Below are positions 7,200-16,252 of a stretch of 16,462 bases of DNA, piece by piece. The first letter of the stretch is position 1; each line of letters starts with the position of its first letter. Both the position numbers and the translations under genes were made by a program. This DNA is from Neonectria sp. B-13 (lineage: Eukaryota; Ascomycota; Sordariomycetes; Hypocreales; Nectriaceae). A model generated the notes under the pieces. The model was not told the origin of the DNA. It saw only the letters and a program-made list of their open reading frames with translations, and did not search any database. The stretch lies in NCBI GenBank assembly GCA_002682825.1, contig NOKP01000092.1:1-16462 (forward strand), read 5' to 3'.

Positions 7200-9500
7200 T
7201 AGGCCCCGACTAACCTTTCCCGTGTCGAAGAACCTGACCCGTAGTTTGTGACCGGGCAGTTTGAGAAACCTGCATCTGCGATGCTGCCTAGGGGGCAGAA
7301 CTTTGACCGATCTGAGATGAATCTAGGGCTATGTGAGAGGTAGACTGGTGATTCCTTCATGTACATCAGTTTCGTCATGATGAAGGTGGTGGGAGGTAAT
7401 AATCTAGGCATCTAGGCAATACAGGCATGGGAAGGATGCCCGGGTACTCTAAGGAGGCTGTCTCAACTAGAGGTCTGGCCTGAAGCGAAGTCATTCAAGC
7501 TAACAATACTACCACAATCACAAGAAGGATCTCCTCCTTATCGGTGAAATAGGTGGGGTGACGGCTTCATGCAGGGCCTTGAATCTTGGCGAAGGCCGTG
7601 ACGTGTAACTGGCTATTTGCCTGAACTGGCATTGATAGTGCGTAAGGCGGAGACTTGAACGTCTTAACAAGGGCGATTCGCATGAAGAAGGATCTGTTTC
7701 GGGATGGCGGAAGGAAGAGCTCAGAAAACCAAGATTGATTCCCGGTCATGAGCCACCTCATGCCCTTTGATCCTTGTTGCAGAGTTTAATCGCCTGAGGG
7801 CCGAGCTCACGTTTCCTGAATCTATTGATCATTCTCGTACAGTTGCATAAGTCAGTTTTCAAGCCTAAAGACGCTAAAGGCATTAGAGTTATTAGCCGCC
7901 GTACGACTGATCCTCTCTTGAGAGCTGGGAAGATTCAGTCTACTAGTGGCTGCACTTTGACGTGGAAGGGCCGCCAACCTTCATGTAACGAGGCATGGAT
8001 CTTCTCGGATGAGACCGGGGGAAGACAACTGTACGAACGGCATTCTGACGTGTTCATAGCGTAGTCGTGGGTGGCACCCTGGGATGAGGGTAGGGTATCC
8101 ACTGATACTTACGCGTCTTGCCTTATTTTGTTGGTACATCATATGTCCCGCCCGTACTGGCTCAAGACGGGGATGAAGACCGGCCCTGGGGCAACTCTCA
8201 ACCCCGGTAACTCCCTAGACAAACCATGGTCTGCATTATCCCAACGCCATCGGCGCTTTGATCAATACCCTAAAAGGCTTGGGGTTAGTAGGTATATAGC
8301 AAACATCTTCTACCCGAATGGAACCTCAAATCCAGCCGCCCATGTACCGAGTCTACTTGTGCCGGAGTGCTCCTCTTCACCAGCTCGACGGAACATTTAC
8401 CAATTTCATCAGTTGGTCTCCCCTTATTGTCTGTCATTCTACAGCACAGTCCTATAACATGAGGACATCTGCCTTGTAAGCCGTCACAGAACAGTGTACT
8501 ACACCTATGAGAGCAGTCAGATCACTCGCTTTGCAGAAAACCAGGTGTGTCCGACGCTAGTCATAATGTCTGCGGCGTGATGCATAAAAGGTAGCATTGC
8601 GTAATGGTGGTGCTCGTTTAAGGACACCACACTTGGATGGTGCCACCCTTCCCTGTATCAGAGCATTCGCAACCCCAGGAGGCTTAGGACTATGGAGTGC
8701 TTCAGCTAAACATGCAGTTACACGAATAAAGACCCGCTGATACGCGTAAGGGGTCACGAACGACGCCAAGAGGGGAGGAGCCGGGTGACCTCATACAGAA
8801 TGAAGGACTTCACGGCACGGTTCCGGAGTCACCGATGGAGAAGGCGTTCGAGACCTTGGAGGCTGAGTCTGAATGCAACAGGAACTAGGATCAGGAGAGA
8901 TGCGTCGAGTCATTGACTCTCACACGGTTGATTGCCCCCGGCTCCCATCTCCCAGGACGAGCTGATAAAACCCTATCCCCTGCCATTTCTCTGCTTTCTG
9001 CCCTGCCATTCCAACCATCCTTCGACTAAGGGTTTAGAGGCTCGAGGGATTATGCATGCCCTTGTTGCCAGGCGGCAGAACTGACCAGCTGGACAGTCTT
9101 AGTCCAAGCTGATGCCTGCAACCTGGTCATGAGTCACGCCTTTCTCTCATTATCATGCACTGTAGCTCTCACGTCTCCCTGCATCGGCTTCCCCGAAGGC
9201 TGCCTCGCCTGTGCATGACGTATGAGCCCAGATTCATGCATCCCCTTGCATGTAGGAGGAAGCAATGAGGCATTCGAAGGGAGCTTATGCCAGTGAGATG
9301 GCCTCAGTTCCCGAGTTGGTTATCCCAATTCCGGTGTTGCCCAGTCGTCCCTCATTGCCCAACATCCCTTCCTCTGCGTTCTCCCTCGTCCCACGGCGTC
9401 ATGATTCCTCATGGTGCCCACTGTCAGTGGCTAGGATAAGTAGCAGAAACAAGCTGGGTTGCCCTGCGAGGGTCCTGCGAATCATCAACGAGTAGTCTGC
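7200..9500. other. Long region with no convincing gene
   Basis: About 2.3 kb of moderate-GC sequence with only short frames (for example 7825-8064, 8071-8457 and 9265-9495 on plus; 7567-7761 and 8557-8769 on minus). None shows a recognisable motif, a conserved-looking block or a supported splice pattern. No terminal repeats, tRNA-like cloverleaf or CRISPR-like spacing was seen. The last few hundred bases probably hold the promoter of the ligase-like gene. The rest may be decayed beyond recognition. Confidence 0.5.
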
Positions 9501-9510
9501 CTGGACCAGC

Positions 9511-9642
9511 TATATAAGCAGCTGACTGGCTCCTAAATGAAAGCCAGATATCAGCAAAGCTCCCTAATACCCTCCACATTCGTGCACGCTGTGAGAAGCT
9601 GGTGCTTACCCCTTCACTCTTCTCATTGCCATCTTTTTCAAC
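9511..9642 (+). promoter_or_regulatory. TATA box and CT-rich leader of the ligase-like gene
   Basis: TATATAA at 9511-9517 lies 126 nt upstream of the ATG at 9643. The stretch 9608-9642 is pyrimidine-rich and ends TTTTTCAAC before the ATG, a leader and start context common in filamentous fungi. Confidence 0.5.
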
Positions 9643-11437
9643 ATGCCTTTTCCCTTTGGATTGCTTTGTGATCTCCTCGAGAGACTCGAGAGAAACGCCA
9701 GGAGGTCATCGAGCATCCACAGGATCCAGGAACATGACACACTTACCATTCTTGCCTGGTTCAACAAACACAATGCAATCATTCCACGGCGAGGCCCAGA
9801 AGCCGTTGCATTCTTGTCATGTCTCTTTCCCGAACGCAGACCAGACAGGGTCTTCAGTCTGCAAGAACGACAATTGGAAGGGGTTATACAACGGGCACAG
9901 TGTCTTGGATCATCCCGAATGAAGGATCTTCAGAGATGGAAAACCAGTGGCGGTTTAGACTTTGCGTCCTCTGTCGAGCGCGTGATGGCTACAACAGACT
10001 GCGAATCCAGAGCCGGCCGAGAGGTAACTCTAGAAGAACTCGATGATGTCCTCGATCAGATTGCGGCCTCATCATCGTTCTCGTCCGCTAGCCTACGAGA
10101 AAGAGTTACAACGAAGTATGGCCGATCAATCCGTGCAGATGACTTGCTTTCAAAAGTATTCCGAGTCCTGCAGAGCTCCGAGACCAAATGGATGATTCGC
10201 ATTATATCAAAGAATTACAGCCCGGCCCGCGTTCCAGAGACCCTAGTAATGAGCAGATTTCATTTTCTCCTGCCTGACCTCCTTCGCTTTCAAAATTCAA
10301 TCTCAGCTGCTGTGGGGCTCCTAGACAGCCCGACTATCCGCATATGCCCATCCAGCCAGCCGTGGATACTTGCGATGAGCTGAAGGAAGTCGCCAGTAGG
10401 GAACTCGAGCCGCAGGCTGGGATAATGACTGCGCGTACGACCTATGAAAAAGCAAGGAGCACCAGGCATTGCTGCCAATTGGCTGGGCCGAGACGGATGA
10501 GCGTGGAGAGGAAGTACGATGGAGAATACTGTCAAATCCATATCGGCCTGAACAAATCCGGAGCCGGCATCAAGATTTTCTCCAAGAGTGGGAGATATTC
10601 AATCAGCGACCGCATGGAAATTCATCGAGCACTGCGGGCTAGCCTTGAGCTTGACACAGCAGGCTGCAAGATCAAGAAGCAGTGCATCCTGGAGGGCGAG
10701 CTGCTGGTATGGAACGACGACGACGGGAGAATCGAGCCTTTCCACAAAATCCGCAGACATGTGAAACGATCAGGACGGTTTCTTGGAGCTGCTCGAGATT
10801 CGCCCGTCGAATCGAGCGAGCATCTCATGATCATGTTCTACGATATTCTATTACTGGACAACATTGTCTGCGGCTTAGAGACTCATATTGAACGGCGACG
10901 ACGGCTTCAATCTCTGGTCCGCCGCATTCCGGGCCGGACCGACATCGGGTCTCGCGAAGTAATTGAATTCTCGTCTTTCGACGCAGCGGAACGGCTCAGT
11001 GAGACATTCGCTCGAGCCATCACACAACGGTGGGAAGGATTTGTGCTCAAAGGTTGCGACGACCCCTACTTCTCATTCAACGGAAGCAGGCCATTCATCA
11101 AGCTCAAGAAAGATTACATTCCAGGCCTGGGTGACACTGCAGACTTCGCCATTATTGGGGGACGCTGCGACGCGGGAGATGAGCATGGGCTCGGCATTGG
11201 TAGCCTATGGTGGACCTCATTCTATATCGGGTGCGTCGAAAATAAGGACGAGGTCTGCCGTTTTAATGCCAAGCCGAGATTTCGCATAATCGATACGGTC
11301 GACAGACATGGCATCTCGAAAGAAAACATCACGTACCTCAACCGCCATGGATACTTCACACGAGTACCATTCGCCAAGTCTATTCCCGAGTTCGATGTCT
11401 TATTCGAGCCCACACGGAGGCTGAAGCCAGTGGAGCC
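9643..11437 (+). pseudogene. ATP-dependent DNA-ligase-like protein, frame-shifted and 3'-truncated
   Basis: The first frame (ATG 9643) gives the N-terminal ligase-type domain: FPFGLLCDLLERLE at the start, then IISKNYSPARVPETLVMSRFHFLLPDLL. At about 10336-10345 the frame must shift by one to reach EVASRELEPQAGIM, HCCQLAG, and the nucleotidyltransferase motifs: motif I ERKYDGEYCQIHI with the predicted AMP-accepting Lys at 10512-10514, ILEGELLVW, motif III FYDILLLD, motif IV EGFVLKG and motif V FIKLKKDY. This is the fungal-specific ligase-like family. Motif I has Tyr where classical ligases have Arg (KxDGxR); I believe this is usual in the family. No good intron explains the shift: the only GT/AG candidate would remove conserved residues. 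The coding sequence then runs into the hAT element at 11438, which supplies a few foreign residues and a TGA at 11463-11465. The distal OB-fold part is missing. Likely inactive. Confidence 0.75.
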
Positions 11438-11458
11438 CAGTGTGTCCAACAACCAAGT
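11438..11458 (+). repeat. Left terminal inverted repeat of the hAT element
   Basis: CAGTGTGTCCAACAACCAAGT pairs with the right end with one mismatch. The outer boundary is set by the first base at which left and right ends stop matching (C versus G). Confidence 0.8.
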
Positions 11459-11563
11459 TACTTGACTTGGTTGGTTGGGATTGGTTGATTACGTAACAAC
11501 CAAGTAAAGTAAAGATGGTCTTCAACCAAGCAAAGCAAGACCCTTTCGCTTACTCGGGCTTAC

Positions 11564-11580
11564 TTGAGGTTACTCGACTA
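11564..11580 (+). repeat. Left copy of a perfect 17-bp subterminal inverted repeat
   Basis: TTGAGGTTACTCGACTA is the exact reverse complement of the sequence at 14090-14106. It is well inside the TIRs, about 125 bp from each element end, and probably serves transposase binding. Confidence 0.75.
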
Positions 11581-11710
11581 CATTTCCGTTTTAGGTAAGT
11601 CGTTGCGAAACCCCCTTTTTCTGAGGTCGCGACAGGAGGCTGCAGCCCGATCAATTGTCCCTGTCTTTTGCTGCCGGAAAGTCTCGCACAGTCCAAATCC
11701 CAAGTCAATA

Positions 11711-14056
11711 ATGCCTTCATATCCAATGTTTCAGCCTCGGGGAAGGTTTGGAAAGGCTACACCCCCTAGGACTCCCTCTGAGCCGATCGATTCTGCTCAG
11801 TCCAGTACCCCTAGCTCGGTCTCAACCCCAACCAGTGTGCCACTTCATGGCGCTTCTCCCGCACCCGTTTCCCACGAAAGAGAGGTGCCAAAAGCTTCTC
11901 AATGCCATTTCCCTATCGAGTGGGACAAAATCCGTTACGATGGGAAGCCAATGCCATCCATCTGATATCGTCAGCCTCATAAGCGCGCCATCAACTCCAA
12001 ATCCCAACCCTCAGCAATCTACAGACACGGCGCACAGCTTACAACGGACGGAGACAATAAGTACTGGCTCTGCAAATACTGCCACGTTGGTGGCCATTAC
12101 AATACTGCGCTCTTTGCCAGTGAGAGCACGACCAGCATTATATACCATCTGAAACATCAGCACAGGCTGGAAGAATTTGGCTACAAGGCAGCAGAATGCA
12201 ACCCCTTCAGCATAGCCAAGGGCGCAACAAATCTCACATCATACCTCGGAGGTCGGCGCTTGGTGTTCAACGACCTGCAATTTAAAGACGACTTTACCGA
12301 CTGGGTGATTGATCTTGATCTCACCTTTCATCAAGCAACCCATCAACGCACTTATGAGATATTTGCCAACTATCTGGAAGACAGCGACAAGATTCTGCCC
12401 AAGAGCCCATCAGCTCTTAGTAGCTGGGTCAAAGAGAAATGGTTTGGTGATGCTGGGAGACGTGTTTGGCTGAGGGAAAAGCTCCATCTCACGACAAGCA
12501 AGATTCACGTCTCGACGGATGCGTGGACATCTGAAGAAGGGACCAACTATCTAGCTGTTGTTGCTCACTTCTTGGATGAAGGACATAGGTTACAAACAGC
12601 TCTCCTGGACCTTCCCCCTCTGAAAGGCCCTCACTCCGGCGAGAATATTGCCAAGGTGCTATCAACAGTCATCGATTTCTACGATATCTCCCCCGTCATT
12701 GGCTTCTTTATGATGGACAACGCTAGCAACAATGACACATGCATTCAGGAGCTAGCAAAGCAGTACCCTACAATCAACCGTCAGAGTCGCCTTCGGTGCG
12801 TCGGCCATATGCTGAACCTCATCGTCAAAGCTCTCCTCTTTGGGCAGGGCGTTAGCAAGCTGGAGCAACGGCTCCGTGGCGCATCGGATGACGAGCGGTT
12901 TAAGATATGGAGGAAGCAAAGCTTTGTCGGCAAGCTCCACAACTTCTGTATGTGGATCAACAGAAACGACCAGCGACGGGAGCGACTGAAGCAGTACATT
13001 CTGCAGGCGTACGACGAAGGCAGCATCGAACACCTCTACACTAGAGTCCTGGTCGATGGCGGCATCCGCTGGAACTCTGTATATTCCATGATTGAGAGAG
13101 CTCTGAAACTCCGCCACGCTATTGATCTATTATTCGTCAACTACAACCATATCAACGGGGAATATGATATCTCACAGGATATTCTTACTCCACAAGATTG
13201 GGCCGATCTGGGCCACTTCCTCAATATCTTAAAGCCCTTCAAAGATCTAACAAAGCGCATGGAAGGCCGGGCAAACAAAGCTGGTCTAGAAGGATCACAT
13301 GGCTCCCTCCACGAGACGATCGAGTCGCTTGATGTCCTTTTCAAGAAGCTCCAGGAGGCCGGGAGGTTTGCAGACGATCACCCTGACGTGGTGTCAACAT
13401 ACTACTCCCATGCTATTGATGCTGCTCGCGTCAAGCTTGAAGAATATTTTGGTCTCACAGATGCCACGCCTGCATACCGATGTGCAGTTGCCCTGCATCC
13501 GGCAAACAAATTTACCTACTTCGAGCTTGAATGGAGTCACAACAAGCAATGGATCAGCGGGGCGAAGAGAGTGGTGCAGGAGGCTTATGCGCAATACGAG
13601 GAAGCAGCTGCGGAAGTGGACGTAATAGAAGGAGCACGACAGCAGGAGGAAGAGGAGGAGGAGAAGGAGGCTGTTGCTGATAACAGGGCGAGGCTTGATC
13701 CACTCCAGCAAGCTCGTAAGCGTCGTCAGAGGCTTGCTGCCATGGCGGCGTCAGCCACACGAGGGAAGCGGAGAAAACTGACATCTGAGCTGGATGAGTT
13801 TATGGCCAGGACTAATAAGGCTGATCTGGATGTTGAGGATCCTCTGGAGTGGTGGGTTCGCCATACATCTGACTACCCCATCCTGTCCAAAATGGCCTTT
13901 GACTTGTTCAGTTGCCCAGCAATGAGCGCTGAGTGTGAACGCGTTTTCTCACAGACAAAGAAGGTCATCACAGATGAACGGAATCGGCTTAATTCGGATA
14001 CTGTAGCAGCGATTGAATGCCAAAAGCACCTGCTTCGAAGCGGTATGTTAGCATAG
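11711..14056 (+). pseudogene. hAT transposase with one premature TGA
   Basis: The frame starts at the ATG at 11711 and runs to a TAG at 14054-14056 (781 residues with one internal stop). A TGA at codon 85 (11963-11965) interrupts it; the peptide continues in the same frame, so a single change such as CGA to TGA explains it. After the Ser/Pro-rich N-terminus comes a BED-type zinc finger, WLCKYCH with C121 and C124, and HLKHQH with H146, H149 and H151. The hAT core follows: first Asp in STDAWTS (about 270), second Asp in MMDNASNND (about 336), RCVGHMLNLIV, and the C-terminal dimerisation region with LEWWVRH (Glu about 713), YPILSKMAFD, PAMSAECERVFSQTK and ITDERNRL. A Glu-rich run lies near 13650. 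It binds element ends and catalyses cut-and-paste transposition. All catalytic residues are kept, so the element is recently disabled, or uses read-through or the downstream start region. Confidence 0.85.
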
Positions 14057-14089
14057 ATCTACCACCGGAGCCACATGAGGAATGGAAAA

Positions 14090-14106
14090 TAGTCGAGTAA
14101 CCTCAA
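14090..14106 (-). repeat. Right copy of the 17-bp subterminal inverted repeat
   Basis: TAGTCGAGTAACCTCAA is the exact reverse complement of 11564-11580. It is followed at 14108-14124 by the direct-repeat motif CAACCAAGCAAAGCAAG, also present near the left end at 11523-11539. Confidence 0.75.
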
Positions 14107-14201
14107 CCAACCAAGCAAAGCAAGCCTCTCTTACCGAGTAAACCAAGTCAAGCAAGGGGGTCCCGTCAACCAAGTCAAGTAGAGGGTCCAAATTTTGCTT
14201 T

Positions 14202-14222
14202 ACTTGGTTGATGGACACACTG
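14202..14222 (-). repeat. Right terminal inverted repeat of the hAT element
   Basis: Read on the minus strand it begins CAGTGTGTCCATCAACCAAG, matching the left end with one mismatch. Directly beyond it (14223 onward) the sequence is LINE ORF2. Confidence 0.8.
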
Positions 14223-15080
14223 CATCAACCTGTCAGTCTTCTGCTGTACTGTGCCTTCCAATGCCGTTGACTCTAGTGCGCCTGCAATTCTTGCGTTGAT
14301 TTCTTTCCAAGGCGCATTCTTCAGGAGAAGTCGATCCTGCTGTTTTGGTACGGGAATCGAGATATCGAAGATCGTGTCAATCGCACGATGATCAGAGCCG
14401 TGTTCCGTCCCGTGTATCGCGCACTTGACGGTTGAGGCCGTCAACTCCTCTGAAGCCAAGACCAAGTCGACCGTTGTCTCAAAGTCCCCGCCACTCCACG
14501 TCTTCGTTCCTCTGGGGAGCAAGCTGGTGAGGCCAAGCTCGTGCATAAGGTCAATGATCTGATCTGCTTCACCCTGTCTCACTAAAGAAACATCATCTCC
14601 TCCCCATAGCTGGTCGTGTCGGTTGAAGTCTCCAGCAATCACCACATCCACCACCCTGCCTGCTTCTCTTCTTGTATCTGTGATAACCTTGCGTAAGGTG
14701 TTGCAGGTGTCTCGTAGAGCCTGAGCATCTCCTCCTGGTACGTAGGTTGACATTACCAAGACCAACCGCTCAGGGAGTCTTATGACGGCTGCCGTCATGT
14801 CCGGCGACTCTATCGGTATCTGCTCTGCCTCCACATCCTTATTCACCCACAACATGCTCCGGATCGCCCATCTGCCATCCCTCCAAATCGTAGGGACCAT
14901 TTAAGTCCATCTGGGGTGCCCCATAGGGACTGTGAGTAGTTTGCCGTCGATTTTCCGTCCTTGTGGTTCTTGGATCGCTATAACTGCAAAATCTTGAAGT
15001 CGCTTGTCGTTCATTAGGCTTTCGTGTACCATATCCTGCTTTCTTACGTTCAGTTGGATTACCTGAAACATCCTACTCAT
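14223..15080 (-). pseudogene. LINE ORF2, N-terminal endonuclease part only, with a stop
   Basis: The ATG at 15080-15078 starts [20 protein letters not shown]. The frame encodes an exonuclease-endonuclease-phosphatase (APE-type) domain that nicks target DNA for target-primed reverse transcription: LNVRK, AIQEPQG with the metal-binding Glu, STYVPGG, GDFNRHDQLWGG (about residues 150-161) and GSDHR (about 228-232) near the end. A TAA at 14901-14903 (codon 60) interrupts it between HPRWT and MVPTIWRDGRWAIRSMLW, which is normally continuous. The frame ends at the hAT boundary after KTDRLMQ, so the whole reverse transcriptase is missing. The start overlaps the end of ORF1 by 8 nt (ATGAGTAG). The element was functional in layout, but this copy cannot retrotranspose by itself. 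Confidence 0.8.
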
Positions 15081-16152
15081 GCCGGGTAGGGTAGAGCTTC
15101 GGGCAGCTTCTGCTGAACGACTCGTGCGGTCCACCACAGGGCACACACTTGGGTACCTGCGTCTGGCACTCACTATAATGGTGGCCTTCGGTAGCACATC
15201 TCGCACATACCCGATTCTTGCTGCACGAGAAGGCTTTGTGGCCAAGCTCATGGCAGTTGTAGCATTGTATCGGTCCTGTTCTCCGCTCGAACGCGCTGGT
15301 ATATGCCGATTCACCAGCCGCAAGGAAGTAGCGTTCTTGTAGGAGTCTCCTGGCATCGCCGTTCTTGGTGAGGTATACTACCATGGATCCATATGCCTTT
15401 GCGCTGTCCTTTCGACTCAACCAGGCCATCTTGGCAATATGGACTTCATTCTCTTGGCCCAAGGCTTCCATTGCTCCAGGAAGGATCTTGCCTTCCTGGT
15501 CGAGAACGGCGGTACGGTTGATATTGTCAACTTTGACTGGGTACAGTTGGTCACGAAGGACTCTCGCACCTGGAGCCTTCTTAGCCTCAATAATGGTCTT
15601 GATCTTCTTCAGTTCTTCCTCGTTCCTACCGATGACCCTCAGGCGGTTGGAATTTCGTCCATCTCTGGTCACTGCAACACATAGCCAACTCGGTTGGTCG
15701 CTAGACGTTCGCATTTCCTGTTCAATGGTCCTGCGAAGCACTGCTGGTGTAGTATCTCCGATATGATCCTCGGGCACCCTGGATGTGTCTACCGTGCAGA
15801 ACACCGGTTCCGGGGTTGCCGATCGAACTGTAGATGGAGTTTGAGTGGTAATACTAACAGGTGTCATTCTGGCAGCATCCGCATATGTCTGGCTAGGCGA
15901 TCGTGCTGCATGAGCATTGTTCAAGATGTCCAGCTGCAACCGGGTCTGCTCCAGCTCGCTGCAAACCTGGGTAAGCTGCTCTCGGACTTGTGATAACTCT
16001 TGTGCCATCTGGGCCGTGGTCCTAGTGACTTCCTCAGCCATGCGGTCGCTAAGCTTTAAAAGCTCGAGCTGAAACTCGGCCTTCATCGTTTCCATTCTCT
16101 TATTGAAGTCTTGTTCTAGGAGTCGTTTCAGGCCCTGGGTCGCCTCGATCAT
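15073..16152 (-). CDS. LINE ORF1 (gag-like RNA-binding protein), Tad-like
   Basis: ORF1 proteins of Tad/I-type LINEs bind the element RNA. This copy has 359 residues without a stop from the ATG at 16152. In order: a coiled coil (about 1-80, heptad-like with MAEEVTRT and SQVREQL), a TYADAAR motif (89-95) and Thr/Pro linker, a probable RRM-like domain (about 155-290), and three zinc knuckles: [14 protein letters not shown] (C297, C300, H305, C310), [14 protein letters not shown] (C316, C319, H324, C329) and [15 protein letters not shown] (C336, C339, H343, C350). The frame remains open upstream of the ATG to about 16250, with plausible residues (PPGTRAKKRTTPKAAGS), so the true N-terminus may be longer. 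It ends LYPTRHE and its TAG overlaps the ORF2 start. ORF1 is much better preserved than the relics at 1670-2069 and 6616-6960, so this LINE is younger. Confidence 0.8.
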   Translation of the reverse strand: MIEATQGLKRLLEQDFNKRMETMKAEFQLELLKLSDRMAEEVTRTTAQMAQELSQVREQLTQVCSELEQTRLQLDILNNAHAARSPSQTYADAARMTPVSITTQTPSTVRSATPEPVFCTVDTSRVPEDHIGDTTPAVLRRTIEQEMRTSSDQPSWLCVAVTRDGRNSNRLRVIGRNEEELKKIKTIIEAKKAPGARVLRDQLYPVKVDNINRTAVLDQEGKILPGAMEALGQENEVHIAKMAWLSRKDSAKAYGSMVVYLTKNGDARRLLQERYFLAAGESAYTSAFERRTGPIQCYNCHELGHKAFSCSKNRVCARCATEGHHYSECQTQVPKCVPCGGPHESFSRSCPKLYPTRHE

Positions 16153-16228
16153 GCTGCCCGCTGCCTTAGGCGTGGTCCTTTTCTTAGCTCGGGTACCCGG
16201 CGGGTTGACTAAGCAGGCTTCTAGGCCC

Positions 16229-16252
16229 CCCCCTCTCCTACCGGAGAGGGGG
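16229..16252. repeat. 10-bp perfect inverted repeat with 4-nt loop in the LINE 5' region
   Basis: CCCCCTCTCC (16229-16238) and GGAGAGGGGG (16243-16252) are exact reverse complements around TACC. It would form a strong GC-rich hairpin in the LINE RNA just upstream of the ORF1 ATG. It includes most of an 8-nt C run (16226-16233). Confidence 0.7.

Larger units (their letters stand above)
11438..14222 (+). mobile_element. hAT-superfamily DNA transposon, 2,785 bp
   Basis: The left end starts CAGTGTGTCCAACAACCAAG (11438) and the right end, reverse complemented, starts CAGTGTGTCCATCAACCAAG (ending 14222). These terminal inverted repeats match at all but one of the first 20 positions and begin CAGTG, usual for hAT elements. 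Inside lie a perfect 17-bp inverted repeat (11564-11580 and 14090-14106) and direct copies of CAACCAAGCAAAGCAAG (11523-11539 and 14108-14124), probably transposase-binding sites. One transposase gene fills the centre. The expected 8-bp target duplication is absent: the left flank is GTGGAGCC and the right flank CATCAACC. It separates a ligase-like gene from a LINE ORF2, both truncated at its ends. Confidence 0.85.

Noticed and set aside
8071..8457. Plus-strand 128-codon frame
   Set aside because: No motif, no promoter or splice context; composition like random open sequence.
10314..10360. Intron explaining the ligase frame change
   Set aside because: The GTGGGG/CCAG pair would remove residues that belong to the conserved block, and its donor is poor.
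11900..11992. Intron skipping the TGA in the hAT transposase (GTGGGA donor, GTCAG acceptor)
   Set aside because: Splicing there would move out of the transposase frame, while the frame on both sides of the TGA is the same.
12752..13784. Minus-strand frames inside the hAT transposase region
   Set aside because: Shadows of the transposase gene, which has clear motifs.
11438..14222. Shifting the hAT ends to obtain a matching target duplication
   Set aside because: The TIR match defines the outer base clearly, and moving it by a few bases gives no matching 8-mers.
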